A DNA stretch of 64,000 bases, taken from Corallococcus sp. NCRR (GTDB lineage: Bacteria; Myxococcota; Myxococcia; Myxococcales; Myxococcaceae). The translations under genes and the position numbers were made by a program. Of the stretch, positions 10,490 to 19,073 are shown piece after piece. How positions within the stretch are numbered: position 1 is the first letter of the stretch; each line of letters begins with the position of its first letter. The DNA is taken from NCBI RefSeq assembly GCF_026965535.1, contig NZ_CP114039.1, positions 3,906,001-3,970,000 of the forward strand, given 5' to 3'. Under the pieces are notes generated by a model. That model searched no databases. It saw only the letters and a list, made by a program, of their open reading frames with translations, and was not told the origin of the DNA.

Positions 10490-10587
10490 GGTGCTCCCTC
10501 TCGGTTGCTGCGTGATGCCCGGGCCGGAAGCGGGCTTCCGCCCACCCGGTGCGTGTGACGCGCATCAATGAACGGAGGCGGCGGGAA

Positions 10588-10624
10588 CCGCAAGCGCCCC
10601 GGTGTCCTCCCGGCGCGCTTGCGG
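10588..10624 (-). terminator. Stem-loop downstream of the secreted hypothetical gene
   Basis: Perfect 10-bp arms CCGCAAGCGC (10588-10597) and GCGCTTGCGG (10615-10624), just 12 bases beyond the stop of the minus-strand gene that ends at 10637. No T-run is present. Probably a terminator for that gene. Confidence 0.5.
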
Positions 10625-10636
10625 CGGTGCGTCACG

Positions 10637-11389
10637 TCAGTCCGCGTACGTCGTAATGGAGATCATCCGCACGAAGCGGCGGTCCGTGCTCACCGCGGCG
10701 ATGGCGAAGCCCTGCGTGTAGCCCGGCGCGCCGCAGCCGCGGCAGCTCCAGCCCGTCCGGTAGAGCCGGTTGCTGTTGCGCGAAATCTGCGTGATGTAGG
10801 CCACCGCGCCCTCCACCTCGTCCACGTTGTAGCTGTACGCGCTGAGCTGCGCGATGAGCTCCTTCACGGTGATGGGCTCGAAATCGCTGGCCTGCGGACC
10901 GAAGGCGTTGCTGAACGCCTCGCCCAGCGTCTGCTGGTTGGCGACGCCCTGGCCGTTGGGGATGTAGCCCTCGGAGATGCGCGCGGAGGAGAACGAGCCG
11001 GTGGCGCCGAACAGCACCGCGGGCGTCTGGGTCACGGGGTAGAGGTTCAGCGGGTAGCCCGTGAAGGTCGCGTCGTTCAGCTCGTAGAAGTCCGCGAAGT
11101 ACTTCGCAGCGGTGCCCGTCATGGACTGCTGGAAGGGCGTGTCGTTGAGGCGGGTGGTGAGGTAGGCGCGCTCGGTGCTGTCCACACCCAGGCCGATGTC
11201 GTTGAGGAACGCATCCAGCGCGGTGCGGATCTCAGAGCGCTGGATGGTCGCGCCGCCGGGGCTGCTGGGCAGCTTCGCGGCGGTGATGGCCGCCTCGAAG
11301 GCGGGGATGCTGGTGGTGGAGTCAGCGAACGCCGGAGCGGAGAACAGCATCAGGGCGCCCACCAGCGACTTCATCGACAGGGTCTTCAT
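10637..11389 (-). CDS. Hypothetical secreted protein
   Basis: 250 residues, family not recognised. The N-terminus MKTLSMKSLVGALMLFSAPAF is a clean Sec signal with a cleavage site near AFA-DS. The mature part is rich in Thr, Ser, Asn and Tyr and has two cysteines in WSCRGCGAPG near the end that could form a disulfide or bind metal. Two ATGs are possible. The one at 11389 has GAGG six bases upstream, whereas the one 15 bases further up has no good site. The gene is likely monocistronic, with a hairpin on its 3' side. Probably periplasmic or extracellular. Confidence 0.75.
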   Translation of the reverse strand: MKTLSMKSLVGALMLFSAPAFADSTTSIPAFEAAITAAKLPSSPGGATIQRSEIRTALDAFLNDIGLGVDSTERAYLTTRLNDTPFQQSMTGTAAKYFADFYELNDATFTGYPLNLYPVTQTPAVLFGATGSFSSARISEGYIPNGQGVANQQTLGEAFSNAFGPQASDFEPITVKELIAQLSAYSYNVDEVEGAVAYITQISRNSNRLYRTGWSCRGCGAPGYTQGFAIAAVSTDRRFVRMISITTYAD

Positions 11390-11494
11390 GGAGAACCTCT
11401 TCATTCAAGGGGGAGTACCGCGAGCAGCGCGCTGGCGAGTACCACGCTCCCCTGACACGGCCCGAATTCGGTTCCCAGGACACGCGCGCCCCGT

Positions 11495-11518
11495 GACACG
11501 CCCGTGAAAGAGCGTGTC
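11495..11518 (-). terminator. Inverted repeat 5' of the secreted protein and 3'-distal to the transporter
   Basis: Perfect 7-bp arms GACACGC (11495-11501) and GCGTGTC (11512-11518) with a 10-base loop, 16 bp past the stop of the minus-strand transporter gene. It could end transporter transcription or be an operator for the secreted-protein gene downstream. No T-run. Confidence 0.35.
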
Positions 11519-11534
11519 GCGAGGCTGGAAACTT

Positions 11535-12785
11535 TCACGATGCGGGCTGCGGCGCCGCGGGCGTGGGTGCGTTGCGGCGCAGGGGCGCGAGCAGCGCGAG
11601 GAACGCGGCGGACAGCGCGACGCCCAGCAGGAACATGTTCCCGTAGCCCAGGTTTCCGTACTTCGGATCCGCGAGCAGTCCCGCCAGGGGCCCGGCAGGG
11701 GCCTTGCCCGCGACCTCCACGCTGGCCAGCAGCGTGTAGTGCGTGGCGCCGATTCTCCGGTCCGTGCGCGACATCATGAACGCGAACATCACGGTGGTGA
11801 GCGCGCCGCCGAAGAACTCCTCGGTGAGCGTGACGCCCAGCACGCCCGCGTCGCTGACGCCGGCCTGCGTGAGCAGCCACCGCCCCAGGAGCGGCAACAA
11901 ACGCAGCGTTCCGGTGAGGGCCACCGCGCGCAAGAGCGGCAGGCGCGCGGCGAGGAGCCCCCCGCACGTGGAGCCCAGCAGCGACGCCGCGGTGCCCCAC
12001 GTGCCCACCCACAGGCCGATGCGCGCGGGCGTGTAGCCCGCGTCCACGAGGAAGGGCTTGTAGAGGACGTCGGACATCGTCTCGCCCAGCTTGTACGTGC
12101 CGATGAAGAGCAGGAGCCACCCGGTGCCCGGCACGGTGAGCGCGGACCGGATGCGGGCCCAGAGCGCGGGCCAGTCCAGCTTCGGTGACTCGTGGCCCTC
12201 GGGCTCGCGTGGGGGCGGCTCGCGCACGAAGAGGATGAGGGTGAAGACGGTCAGGCACAGCGCCGACATGACGAGGAACAGCCCGGACCAGCCGATGCTC
12301 GCGCTGGCCCACACCAGCAGCCCGCCGCCGGTGAGCATGCCCAGCTTGTAGCCCACCACCTGCGCGGTGTTGCCCAGGCCCAGCTCCTCCGGACGCAAGA
12401 GGTCCACCGCGAAGCCGTCCACCGCGATGTCCTGCGTCGCGGCGAAGAGGTTCATCACGAAGATGAGGCCCAGCAGCAAGGGCAGCGAGTCCCGCCCCGC
12501 CGCGAAGGCCGCCCCCGCGCACGCGAGCGCCAGGCCCGCCTGCATGGGCAATATCCACGAGCGCCTGCGCCCCACGCGCGCGGAGCCGTAGCGGTCCACC
12601 AGCGGCGCCCACAGCGCCTTGAGCATCCACGGCAGCGACAGCGCGCCCGCGAACCCCAGCGCGGCCAGCGACACGCCGCGCGTGCGCAGGTAGACGGGCA
12701 GCGCCGTCACCTGGAAGCCGAAGGGCAGCCCCTGCACGAAGTACAGCGCGCACAACAGCCACAGCCGGGACGGGATGCGTCGCAT
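11535..12785 (-). CDS. AmpG-like MFS transporter
   Basis: 416 residues with about 12 hydrophobic helices. Motifs ALYFVQGLPFGFQVTALPVYL at the start, MLKALWAPLVDRYG between helices 2 and 3, and ATQDIAVDGFAVDLL in helix 4-5 are hallmarks of the AmpG/acetyl-CoA-transporter (SLC33) branch of the major facilitator superfamily. AmpG imports anhydromuropeptides for cell-wall recycling. In myxobacteria several paralogues exist and the cargo of this one is not known. The start is the ATG at MRRIPSRLW; longer readings run into the divergent SIMPL gene. It is divergent from that gene with 82 bp between. Confidence 0.85.
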   Translation of the reverse strand: MRRIPSRLWLLCALYFVQGLPFGFQVTALPVYLRTRGVSLAALGFAGALSLPWMLKALWAPLVDRYGSARVGRRRSWILPMQAGLALACAGAAFAAGRDSLPLLLGLIFVMNLFAATQDIAVDGFAVDLLRPEELGLGNTAQVVGYKLGMLTGGGLLVWASASIGWSGLFLVMSALCLTVFTLILFVREPPPREPEGHESPKLDWPALWARIRSALTVPGTGWLLLFIGTYKLGETMSDVLYKPFLVDAGYTPARIGLWVGTWGTAASLLGSTCGGLLAARLPLLRAVALTGTLRLLPLLGRWLLTQAGVSDAGVLGVTLTEEFFGGALTTVMFAFMMSRTDRRIGATHYTLLASVEVAGKAPAGPLAGLLADPKYGNLGYGNMFLLGVALSAAFLALLAPLRRNAPTPAAPQPAS

Positions 12786-12867
12786 GGTCGTGGCCGGAGC
12801 ATAGGCATGCCCCCTGGCCTGAGTCGTGCGCCTATACTCGCCGTTCCAGTCAGTCCCAGGGAGCCGC

Positions 12868-13560
12868 ATGCCGGAGCGAGCCGCAACCGAGTCGGGGATC
12901 ATCGTCGTGGAGCTGTCCGCCGAGCACGAACTGGAGGCGGACCACGTGGACGCGGTGGTGGAGGTGAAGGCGTCCTCGTTCTTCACCGGCAACGCGGCCT
13001 TCGCGAACGCGAAGGAGGTGGCCGCGCTGGTGCGCCTCATGGAGGACCTGGGCGTGCCCTCCACGGGCTTCACCCTCCAGTCGGTGCAGGCGGAGACCCA
13101 GGAGGGGCTGCTCACGCGCTCCTCGTCCGCGCTCTACACGGTGCGCATCCGCCTGATGGACATGGCCCGGGTGGGGGACGTGCTCGCCGCGCTGTCCGGC
13201 CTGAAGCAGGCGACGCTGCGCCAACTGCGCTGGGGCTACACGCACGAGCCGGAGGCCCGGCAGGACTGGCTGGAGGCGCTGGCCCGGGAGTCGGTGAAGA
13301 AGGCGCGCCGCGTGGCGGCCGGGCTGGGCGTGACGCTGGCCGGGCTGCACCGCTTCTCCGAGCGCACCTGGGAGTCACAGGCCCTCGGCGCGAGGGGCGG
13401 GGGCTACGGCGGCGGGAGCGAGGACGTGATGCCCATGGCCCCCTCCGGCAGCTACGGCTTGAAGCAGGCGCGCACGGCCTCGCTGGGCTTCCCCGTGTCC
13501 CACCGCAAGAAGGTGCACGTGATGGCCACCGCGGAGTTCCAGACGTCGCCCACCCCGTGA
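12868..13560 (+). CDS. SIMPL domain-containing protein (DUF541)
   Basis: 230 residues. The segment from about 14 to 215 fits the SIMPL/DUF541 fold: alternating beta strands with VDAVVEVKASSFFTGNAAFANAKEV, a TGFTLQSVQ strand and a long helix SVKKARRVAAGLGV, ending in a strand with VHVMATAEF. No signal peptide is obvious, so unlike typical SIMPL proteins it may be cytosolic. A GGGAG site precedes the chosen ATG. Function of the family is poorly defined (outer-membrane or stress-related in some Gram-negatives). The gene is convergent with the aminotransferase, 4 bp apart. Confidence 0.7.
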   Translation: MPERAATESGIIVVELSAEHELEADHVDAVVEVKASSFFTGNAAFANAKEVAALVRLMEDLGVPSTGFTLQSVQAETQEGLLTRSSSALYTVRIRLMDMARVGDVLAALSGLKQATLRQLRWGYTHEPEARQDWLEALARESVKKARRVAAGLGVTLAGLHRFSERTWESQALGARGGGYGGGSEDVMPMAPSGSYGLKQARTASLGFPVSHRKKVHVMATAEFQTSPTP

Positions 13561-13564
13561 TTCC

Positions 13565-14833
13565 TCAGGGGGCGGGCGTGTGCTGGAGCACGAGCGCCTC
13601 CAGCCGCTGGAGCGCCTTGTCCAGCGTCTCCCACGACGGGCCGAAGGACAGGCGCACGTAGTTGCGGAAGCGTGACGCCCGCGCGCGGCGCTTGCCGGGG
13701 TTCACGTCGAAGAACTCACCGGGCACGGTGATGACCTGGTGCTCCAGCGCGGCGCGGAAGAAGGCCATGCCGTCGTTGAGCGGCGCGGGCAGCCCGGACA
13801 GGTTGCCCCAGACGTAGAACGTCCCGTCCGGCGCGCGGTCCGTGCGGATGCCCAGCCGCTCCAGCCGCGAGTGGAACCGGTCCCGCTTCTCCCGGAAGGT
13901 GTGGTGGATGGCGCGCGTCTCCGCCACCACCGTGTCCTCCTGGAGCAGTGGAATCGCCGCGCGCTGCAGGGGCCGGCTGCCGCCGCCGTCCAGGAAGCTG
14001 CCCGCGCTGGAGACCGTGTCGATGACCTGCTTGGGCCCCACCGTCCACGTCATGCGCCAGCCCGGGTAGCGCCAGTTCTTGGTGAGCCCGTCGAAGAGGA
14101 TGACCGGGTCGCGGTTCACGTCCTCCACGTACCTGGCGGCGCTCTCCACCGGCAGCACGCCGGGGCGGCCCGTCCAGATGTAGTGCGAATAGAACTCGTC
14201 GATGAGCAGCGAGCACTCCAGCTCGCGCGCCACGCCCACCCACCGCGCCAGCTCCTCGCCCTGCACCAGCTTGCCGGTGGGGTTGCACGGGTTGGAGAAG
14301 AGCAGCGCGGACAGCCCGCGGCCTTGAATCTCCCGGCGCAGGTCGTCGTGCGTGAAGGCGTAGCCTCGCTCGCCCTCCAGCAGGATGGGGATGGCGGTGA
14401 ACGCCTTGAAGACGTCCAGCAGCTCCTCGTACGCGGTGTAGTCCGGCAGGAAGTGGCCCAGGTTCACCTGGCCCAGGCTGGCCGCGGCGCGGGTGAGGGC
14501 CGCGCGGCCACCGCCGGACAGGCACACGTTCTCCGCGCTGTACTGGGAGGGCATCCCCTTGCGGTAGAGCCGGTTGTAGAGCGCCGCGATGGCCTCCCGC
14601 ACCTCCCAGAGGCCCGCCACGGGCGCGTACTCCTGGTCCGCCATGTCCACCGTCACCGAGTGCACGCGCGACGGGGCGCCGGGCAGGTCGCCCGTCTCCG
14701 GCTGACCCTGGCCCAGGTTGCACCACTCCGGGTCGCCGGGACGGTAGCCGCGGCGCGTGGCCTCGGCGGTGACGAAGATGACGCCCGTGCGGGGCACGGT
14801 GCGAAACGCATGCAGGGGGACGCTGTCGCTCAC
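13565..14833 (-). CDS. PLP-dependent class I/II aminotransferase
   Basis: 422 residues, fold-type I. Substrate-binding motif SNPCNPTGKLV, the PLP-phosphate and Asp region LLIDEFYSHYIW, and the Schiff-base lysine within LFDGLTKNWRYPGWRMTW are present. The order and length match aspartate/aromatic-type aminotransferases. The start is taken as GTG (MSDSVPLHAF); its ribosome site is poor and a shorter start is possible. The amino donor cannot be told from sequence. It lies 39 bp after the dps gene on the same strand and may be read through from it. Confidence 0.85.
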   Translation of the reverse strand: MSDSVPLHAFRTVPRTGVIFVTAEATRRGYRPGDPEWCNLGQGQPETGDLPGAPSRVHSVTVDMADQEYAPVAGLWEVREAIAALYNRLYRKGMPSQYSAENVCLSGGGRAALTRAAASLGQVNLGHFLPDYTAYEELLDVFKAFTAIPILLEGERGYAFTHDDLRREIQGRGLSALLFSNPCNPTGKLVQGEELARWVGVARELECSLLIDEFYSHYIWTGRPGVLPVESAARYVEDVNRDPVILFDGLTKNWRYPGWRMTWTVGPKQVIDTVSSAGSFLDGGGSRPLQRAAIPLLQEDTVVAETRAIHHTFREKRDRFHSRLERLGIRTDRAPDGTFYVWGNLSGLPAPLNDGMAFFRAALEHQVITVPGEFFDVNPGKRRARASRFRNYVRLSFGPSWETLDKALQRLEALVLQHTPAP

Positions 14834-14872
14834 GCTCCCTACGCTAGCGCGCCCCCTGCCGCGGTGCAGCCC

Positions 14873-15355
14873 CTAGCCTTCGAGCGAGGCCCGGAGGAAC
14901 CAGGCGTGCTTCTCGAACTCGGTGATGATGCCGGTGAAGAGGTCCACCGTGTCCGTGTCCTTGTGGCCCTCCACCGTCGTGCGGCTCTCCCGCAGGCCGT
15001 TGAGGTACACCTCGATGCGCTCGGCCAGCAGCTTCACGTGCTCCAGGTCGCGCGAGGTCTCCTGCGGGTACTCCGGCAGGCGGCTGTTCTTGCCCACGTG
15101 GCGGCTGGTGCCGTACGCGCGCCCGCCCAGCGTCACCGCGCGCTCCGCGATGGAGTCGTTGTGGTTGGCCAGGCTCACCGCGAAGGTCTCGAACAGCGGG
15201 TGCAGCGCGGCGAACTGCGGGCCCTTGATGTTCCAGTGGGCGACCTTGATCTGCGAGTGCAGGTCCAACCCGTCCGCGAGCCGCTCGTTGAGGGTGGCGG
15301 CGATGGCGGTGCGGGCCTGCTCGGAGAGGGGACTCGGGCTCTTGTAGAGGGCCAT
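14873..15355 (-). CDS. dps: Dps-family ferritin-like DNA protection protein
   Basis: 160 residues with the Dps four-helix bundle. SQIKVAHWNIKGPQFAALHPLFE carries the inter-subunit ferroxidase ligands (His, Asp/Glu), followed by NDSIAERAVTLGG, the family signature. Dps dodecamers oxidise Fe(II) with H2O2 and store it, shielding DNA. The start ATG has GAAAGGAA upstream. The gene sits just beyond the terminator of the ahpC-ahpD operon, so peroxide-defence genes are grouped here. Confidence 0.93.
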   Translation of the reverse strand: MALYKSPSPLSEQARTAIAATLNERLADGLDLHSQIKVAHWNIKGPQFAALHPLFETFAVSLANHNDSIAERAVTLGGRAYGTSRHVGKNSRLPEYPQETSRDLEHVKLLAERIEVYLNGLRESRTTVEGHKDTDTVDLFTGIITEFEKHAWFLRASLEG

Positions 15356-15391
15356 GACGAACACGTTCCTTTCAGGTGAGAGGAAAAGACA

Positions 15392-15422
15392 GCGCCCCCC
15401 GGTGTCATCCACCGGAGGGCGC
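15392..15422 (-). terminator. Rho-independent terminator after ahpCD
   Basis: Arms GCGCCCCCCGGTG (15392-15404) and CACCGGAGGGCGC (15410-15422) pair at 12 of 13 positions around a 5-base loop. On the minus strand the hairpin is followed by TGTCTTTTCC, a short U-run. It lies 30 bp after the ahpD stop and before dps, so it should end the ahpC-ahpD transcript and leave dps to its own promoter. Confidence 0.75.
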
Positions 15423-15452
15423 AATCACAGCTCAGAGATAACGACGAGGGGA

Positions 15453-15980
15453 CTAGGACTCCAGCCCAACCGCCGCCGCGTGGATGACGCTCGCGATGCG
15501 GACCGCATCGTGCACGTGCTCCTCGCTCAGGCCGCCTTCCAGCACGACCTTCTCATGCGACTGGATGCACATCTCGCAGCCGTTGATGGCGCTGACCGCG
15601 AGGCAGACCAGCTCGAAGTCCACCTTGTTGGTCAGCACCTGGGCCAGCCGGTTCATCCGCAGCCCGGCCCGCTTGGTCGCGTACGACTCCTTCCCGACCA
15701 TGTGACGGAATCGGTAGAAGACGTTGTTCATCGCCATCAGCGAGGCCGCCGCGCGGGCATCCTCGATGACCGGCGTGGCCTTGTCGCCCAGTGCCTGCTT
15801 CGCCTCGTTGAGCATGGCCTCCTTCAGCCGCTCGTTCCGGGCGGCGAAGGCGCATGCCACGGCCGTCCCCCAGCGCTGCTCGGGGGTGAGGCTGCCCCCC
15901 TCCAGGACCGCGGAGAGGTTGAGGCGGGTGTCCTTGTGGGCGTCCGCGAGCTCACTGCGGACGACTTCGAGCGAAGCCAT
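15453..15980 (-). CDS. ahpD: Alkyl hydroperoxide reductase AhpD
   Basis: 175 residues of the carboxymuconolactone decarboxylase-like fold. The active-site motif is C135-E-M-C138 with H142 (GCEMCIQSHEK), as in mycobacterial AhpD, which uses lipoamide-type reductants to recycle AhpC. It follows ahpC by 6 bp and is translated from the same mRNA. A terminator follows. Expression should therefore follow the sigma-54 promoter seen upstream of ahpC. Confidence 0.93.
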   Translation of the reverse strand: MASLEVVRSELADAHKDTRLNLSAVLEGGSLTPEQRWGTAVACAFAARNERLKEAMLNEAKQALGDKATPVIEDARAAASLMAMNNVFYRFRHMVGKESYATKRAGLRMNRLAQVLTNKVDFELVCLAVSAINGCEMCIQSHEKVVLEGGLSEEHVHDAVRIASVIHAAAVGLES

Positions 15981-15986
15981 GGATTC

Positions 15987-16541
15987 TTACCCCGCCTTCT
16001 GCAGCTTGGAGGTGAGGGTCTCCTCACCCTTCTGCCAGTTGCACGGGCACAGCTCGTCGGTCTGGAGCGCGTCCAGGGTGCGGACGGTCTCCTTGACGTT
16101 GCGGCCCACGGACAGGTCGTTCACGGACACGTGGCGGATGATGCCCTCGGGGTCCGCGATGAACGTGGCGCGCAGGGCCACGCCCTCCTCCTTGTGCAGG
16201 ATGCCCAGCGCGCTGGACAGCTCGCGCTTGATGTCCGCCAGCATGGGGAAGGGCAGGTTCTTCAGGTCCGGGTGGTGCGTGCGCCACGCGTGGTGCACGA
16301 ACTCGCTGTCGGTGGACAGACCCAGCACCTGCGCGTCACGGTCCTGGAAGTCCTTGTTGTGCTTGCCGAACTCCGCGATCTCCGTCGGGCAGATGAACGT
16401 GAAGTCCTTCGGCCACGCGAACAGGACCGTCCACTTGCCTTTGTACGTGTCGTTGGAGATGTCCTGGAACTCCTTGTTCTTCTCCAGGCTCACGGTGCCC
16501 TTCAGCTTGAAGTTCGGAAGCTTGTCGCCAACGGTCAGCAT
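15987..16541 (-). CDS. ahpC: Alkyl hydroperoxide reductase C (2-Cys peroxiredoxin)
   Basis: 184 residues. The peroxidatic C51 lies in FTFICPTEIAEF and the resolving cysteines C165 and C167 in ELCPCNW. A three-cysteine arrangement with C-P-C is the mycobacterial AhpC pattern, consistent with reduction by AhpD rather than AhpF. An AAGGAG site nine bases before the ATG sets the start. Longer readings go through the sigma-54 promoter and are rejected. A divergent sigma-54 activator begins 232 bp away and probably controls this gene. Confidence 0.95.
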   Translation of the reverse strand: MLTVGDKLPNFKLKGTVSLEKNKEFQDISNDTYKGKWTVLFAWPKDFTFICPTEIAEFGKHNKDFQDRDAQVLGLSTDSEFVHHAWRTHHPDLKNLPFPMLADIKRELSSALGILHKEEGVALRATFIADPEGIIRHVSVNDLSVGRNVKETVRTLDALQTDELCPCNWQKGEETLTSKLQKAG

Positions 16542-16613
16542 GGGATTCGACTCCTTGGGGATGGGGGCGGGCCACCGTGGTCCACCCCAGAGGTTGTGGG
16601 TTGCTACGGGGTA

Positions 16614-16631
16614 AAGCAGCCACCGTGCCAA
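16614..16631 (-). promoter_or_regulatory. Sigma-54 (-24/-12) promoter of ahpCD
   Basis: The minus strand reads TTGGCACGGTGGCTGCTT. The consensus is TTGGCACG-N4-TTGCTT, so the GG at -24 and GC at -12 are separated by exactly ten bases and only one position of the core departs. It points at ahpC, about 73 bp from its start codon. A sigma-54 activator gene lies on the other side. Confidence 0.85.
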
Positions 16632-16715
16632 TGCTTCAACTGCTGTGATTCCAGAGGGTTGCAGCTCCCTCTGTGGCTTGCACCGGCGGGGCGGTGACGC
16701 CGGGTCGGTGTCTAA

Positions 16716-16749
16716 CGAAATCCCGGTGGCTTTCGCCACTGCAATTTCG
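16716..16749. promoter_or_regulatory. 34-bp imperfect inverted repeat, likely activator binding site
   Basis: Left arm 16716-16730 and right arm 16735-16749 (outer half CGAAAT/ATTTCG, inner half GTGGC/GCCAC) match at 12 of 15 positions around a TTTC loop. The centre is about 100 bp upstream of the -24 element of ahpC, a usual place for an upstream activator sequence, and it overlaps the upstream region of the activator gene, whose TATTAT -10-like box is at 16759-16764. Dual control (activation of ahpCD, autoregulation) is inferred. Confidence 0.65.
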
Positions 16750-16773
16750 GTGGGCCGCTATTATCGGTAACAC

Positions 16774-18378
16774 ATGCCGGATGAACTGATGGGGCGCCAC
16801 CCGGAAGTGACGCAGGATGCTCGGGAGCTGGTTGAGCTGGCAACCACCGAAGAGGGGGTGGGGGAGCTGCTCCGTCGGGGATTGGACTGGGTGTCCCGCG
16901 TGGTGCCCTTCGACCTGGCCACGCTGTTCCTCCTCAAGGAGGGGCGGCTGGAGGCGGTGGCGGCGCGCGGCCCGCTCGCGAACCAGGCCGTGCGCAAGCA
17001 CTCCCTGAAACTGGCGGACTTCCCGTCCCTGAAGCAGGCGCTGGAGACGCGGCGCGCGCGGGCCTTCACGGAGGAGGACCACTCGCACGGGGACGGGGAC
17101 CCGTTCGACGGGGTGTTGGACCTGCCGGCGGGGCACTCGTGCATGGTGGTGCCGCTGTGCGCGGGGGAGCGCTGCTACGGCGTGCTGACGCTGGACCGCG
17201 CGCAGTGTGAGACGTACGCGCAGCCGGTGGTGGACCTGGTGGAGGTCTACGGCCAGATGCTGGCCACTGCGCTCCAGGGCGCCGAGCAGCGCGCGACGGC
17301 GGAGCGGCTGCACCGCCAGGACCACGAGCACGCGAAGCTCCTGGAGTCGCAGCTGGGCGGGGACTCCGAAGGCATCCTGGAGACGTCCCTGAGCCCGGTG
17401 ATGCGCGACCTGTCCCGCCGCGCGCGGCAGGTGGCGGAGACGGACACGCCGGTGCTGATTACGGGAGAGACGGGCACGGGCAAGGAGCGGCTGGCGCGGG
17501 CCATCCACCGCTGGAGCGCGCGGGCGGACCAGCCCTTCGTGTCGCTCAACTGCGCGGCCATTCCGGCGGGCCTCCTGGAGAGCGAGCTGTTCGGCCACGT
17601 GAAGGGGGCCTTCACCGGCGCGAACCGCGACCGGGCGGGCCGCTTCCAGATGGCGCACGGGGGCACGCTGCTCCTGGATGAGATTGGCGAGTTGCCGGTG
17701 GAGCTGCAGGCGAAGTTGTTGCGCGCGCTCCAGGAGAAGGCCTTCGAGCCGGTGGGCAGCGACAAGACGGTGCGGGCGGACGTGCGCATCCTCGCGGCGA
17801 CGCACGTGGACCTGCACCAGGCCATCGCGCAGAAGCGCTTCCGCGAGGACCTCTTCTACCGGCTGAGCGTCTTCCCCTTGCGGCTGCCGCCCCTGCGCGA
17901 GCGGCGCGAGGACCTGCCGCAGCTCACCGTGTTCCTCCTGGAGGAGCAGGCGAAGCGCACGGGCCGGCGGGGCATGCGGGTGTCGGCGTCAGGGCTCGTG
18001 CGGCTGGCGTCCTACGACTGGCCGGGCAACCTGCGCGAGCTGGCGAACGCGCTGGAGCGCGCCACCATCCTCACGCGCGGCCAGGAGCTGACGGCGCAGT
18101 CCTTCGACTTGCCGACCGGCGAGCGCGCGCGGGAGGTGCCGGGCACGGTACCGGCGGAGGAGACCCCGGCGCCGCTGCCCGCGGGGGCGAAGGTGCCCAC
18201 GCTGGCGGCGGTGCAGCGTGAGCACATCCTGCGGGTGCTCACGCTCACCCGGGGCCGCGTCTACGGTGAAGGCGGCGCGGCGGCGCTGCTGGGGCTCAAG
18301 CCGTCCACGCTGCAGAGCCGGATGAAGAAGCTGGGCATCGAGCGGCTGGAGGGCTTCACCGCCGCCGAGGACGCGTGA
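16774..18378 (+). CDS. GAF-domain sigma-54-dependent Fis-family activator
   Basis: 534 residues. A GAF sensor (about 15-180) is followed by an AAA+ domain with Walker A GETGTGKE (231-238), the sigma-54 contact loop GAFTGA (278-283) and [10 protein letters not shown], then a Fis-type helix-turn-helix at the end ([21 protein letters not shown]). This is the NorR-type layout of redox- or NO-responsive activators, although the GAF ligand is unknown. The ATG is only nine bases from a TATTAT box, so the mRNA leader is very short. Divergent position from ahpC, which has a -24/-12 promoter, suggests that ahpCD is its target. Confidence 0.92.
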   Translation: MPDELMGRHPEVTQDARELVELATTEEGVGELLRRGLDWVSRVVPFDLATLFLLKEGRLEAVAARGPLANQAVRKHSLKLADFPSLKQALETRRARAFTEEDHSHGDGDPFDGVLDLPAGHSCMVVPLCAGERCYGVLTLDRAQCETYAQPVVDLVEVYGQMLATALQGAEQRATAERLHRQDHEHAKLLESQLGGDSEGILETSLSPVMRDLSRRARQVAETDTPVLITGETGTGKERLARAIHRWSARADQPFVSLNCAAIPAGLLESELFGHVKGAFTGANRDRAGRFQMAHGGTLLLDEIGELPVELQAKLLRALQEKAFEPVGSDKTVRADVRILAATHVDLHQAIAQKRFREDLFYRLSVFPLRLPPLRERREDLPQLTVFLLEEQAKRTGRRGMRVSASGLVRLASYDWPGNLRELANALERATILTRGQELTAQSFDLPTGERAREVPGTVPAEETPAPLPAGAKVPTLAAVQREHILRVLTLTRGRVYGEGGAAALLGLKPSTLQSRMKKLGIERLEGFTAAEDA

Positions 18379-18385
18379 CGCTGGC

Positions 18386-18976
18386 TCAGTGCCAGCGGCT
18401 GTCCTCGCGGACCTCGCGGCGGTCCTCGCGCGTCTCCTGGCGGTTCTGCGCCGTCTCGGTGCGGGCCAGCTGGACCAGGTCGGCGATGAGCATGCGCTTG
18501 CGCGAGAGGCTGCCGCTGTCCATCCGGCCGTAGAGGTTGTTGAGCTCCTGGGAGATGGAGCGCGTCTTCTGCAGGGCGCGGGACTCCTGGCGGGCGTCGC
18601 GCACGTCGTCGCGGTGGTCCTTGCGGTCGTCGTAGCGGTAGCCGTCGTTGCGCACCTCGCGGGCGCTGGAGCGCGCCTCCTGCTTGTCCTGGGACAGCTC
18701 GCGGCGGGTCTCGTTCAGTTCGGAGGCCACGTAGCGGCGAACGTCCTCTTCCACCTGGAGCAGGTCGCGGCGCGCCGCGCGGCCCCGGGCGGAGTCGTAC
18801 CGGGAGAGCAGCGACTCCACCTGCCGCAGGTCGTAGTGATCATCCCGGGTCTCGCGCGCGTCCTGCCGCAGCTCCTGACGGTCACGGGCCTGCTCGTGGT
18901 TGTTGCCGCGGGGACCGCCCGCGTGAGCCAGGACCGGGAGGGACAGCGCCATCGTTGCCAGCAGCCACTTCGACAT
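18386..18976 (-). CDS. Hypothetical secreted charged helical protein
   Basis: 196 residues, unrecognised. A short Sec signal (MSKWLLATMALSLPVLAHA) is followed by a protein with extreme Arg/Asp/Glu/Gln content and heptad-like repeats throughout (RQELRQDARETRDD, DDVRDARQESRALQ, RQETREDRREVRED), typical of long coiled coils. Such periplasmic charged helices may be metal- or stress-related scaffolds. GGAG lies six bases before the chosen ATG. It is convergent with the sigma-54 activator, 7 bp apart. No known domain seen. Confidence 0.7.
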   Translation of the reverse strand: MSKWLLATMALSLPVLAHAGGPRGNNHEQARDRQELRQDARETRDDHYDLRQVESLLSRYDSARGRAARRDLLQVEEDVRRYVASELNETRRELSQDKQEARSSAREVRNDGYRYDDRKDHRDDVRDARQESRALQKTRSISQELNNLYGRMDSGSLSRKRMLIADLVQLARTETAQNRQETREDRREVREDSRWH

Positions 18977-19019
18977 GGGGGGCTCCATCAAGTGCGTCGG
19001 ATGTCTTGATGGACGCGGC

Positions 19020-19046
19020 CCGCCGCCGCGAATTCAACGGCGGCGG
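19020..19046 (-). terminator. GC-rich hairpin after the PxpC-coupled unknown gene
   Basis: Perfect 9-bp arms CCGCCGCCG (19020-19028) and CGGCGGCGG (19038-19046) with a 9-base loop, 27 bp past the stop of the minus-strand gene. No T-run. Probable end of the long minus-strand transcription unit that comes down from 25687. Confidence 0.5.
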
Positions 19047-19073
19047 ACATTCCCCCATGGGTGGGAGCGGGGC

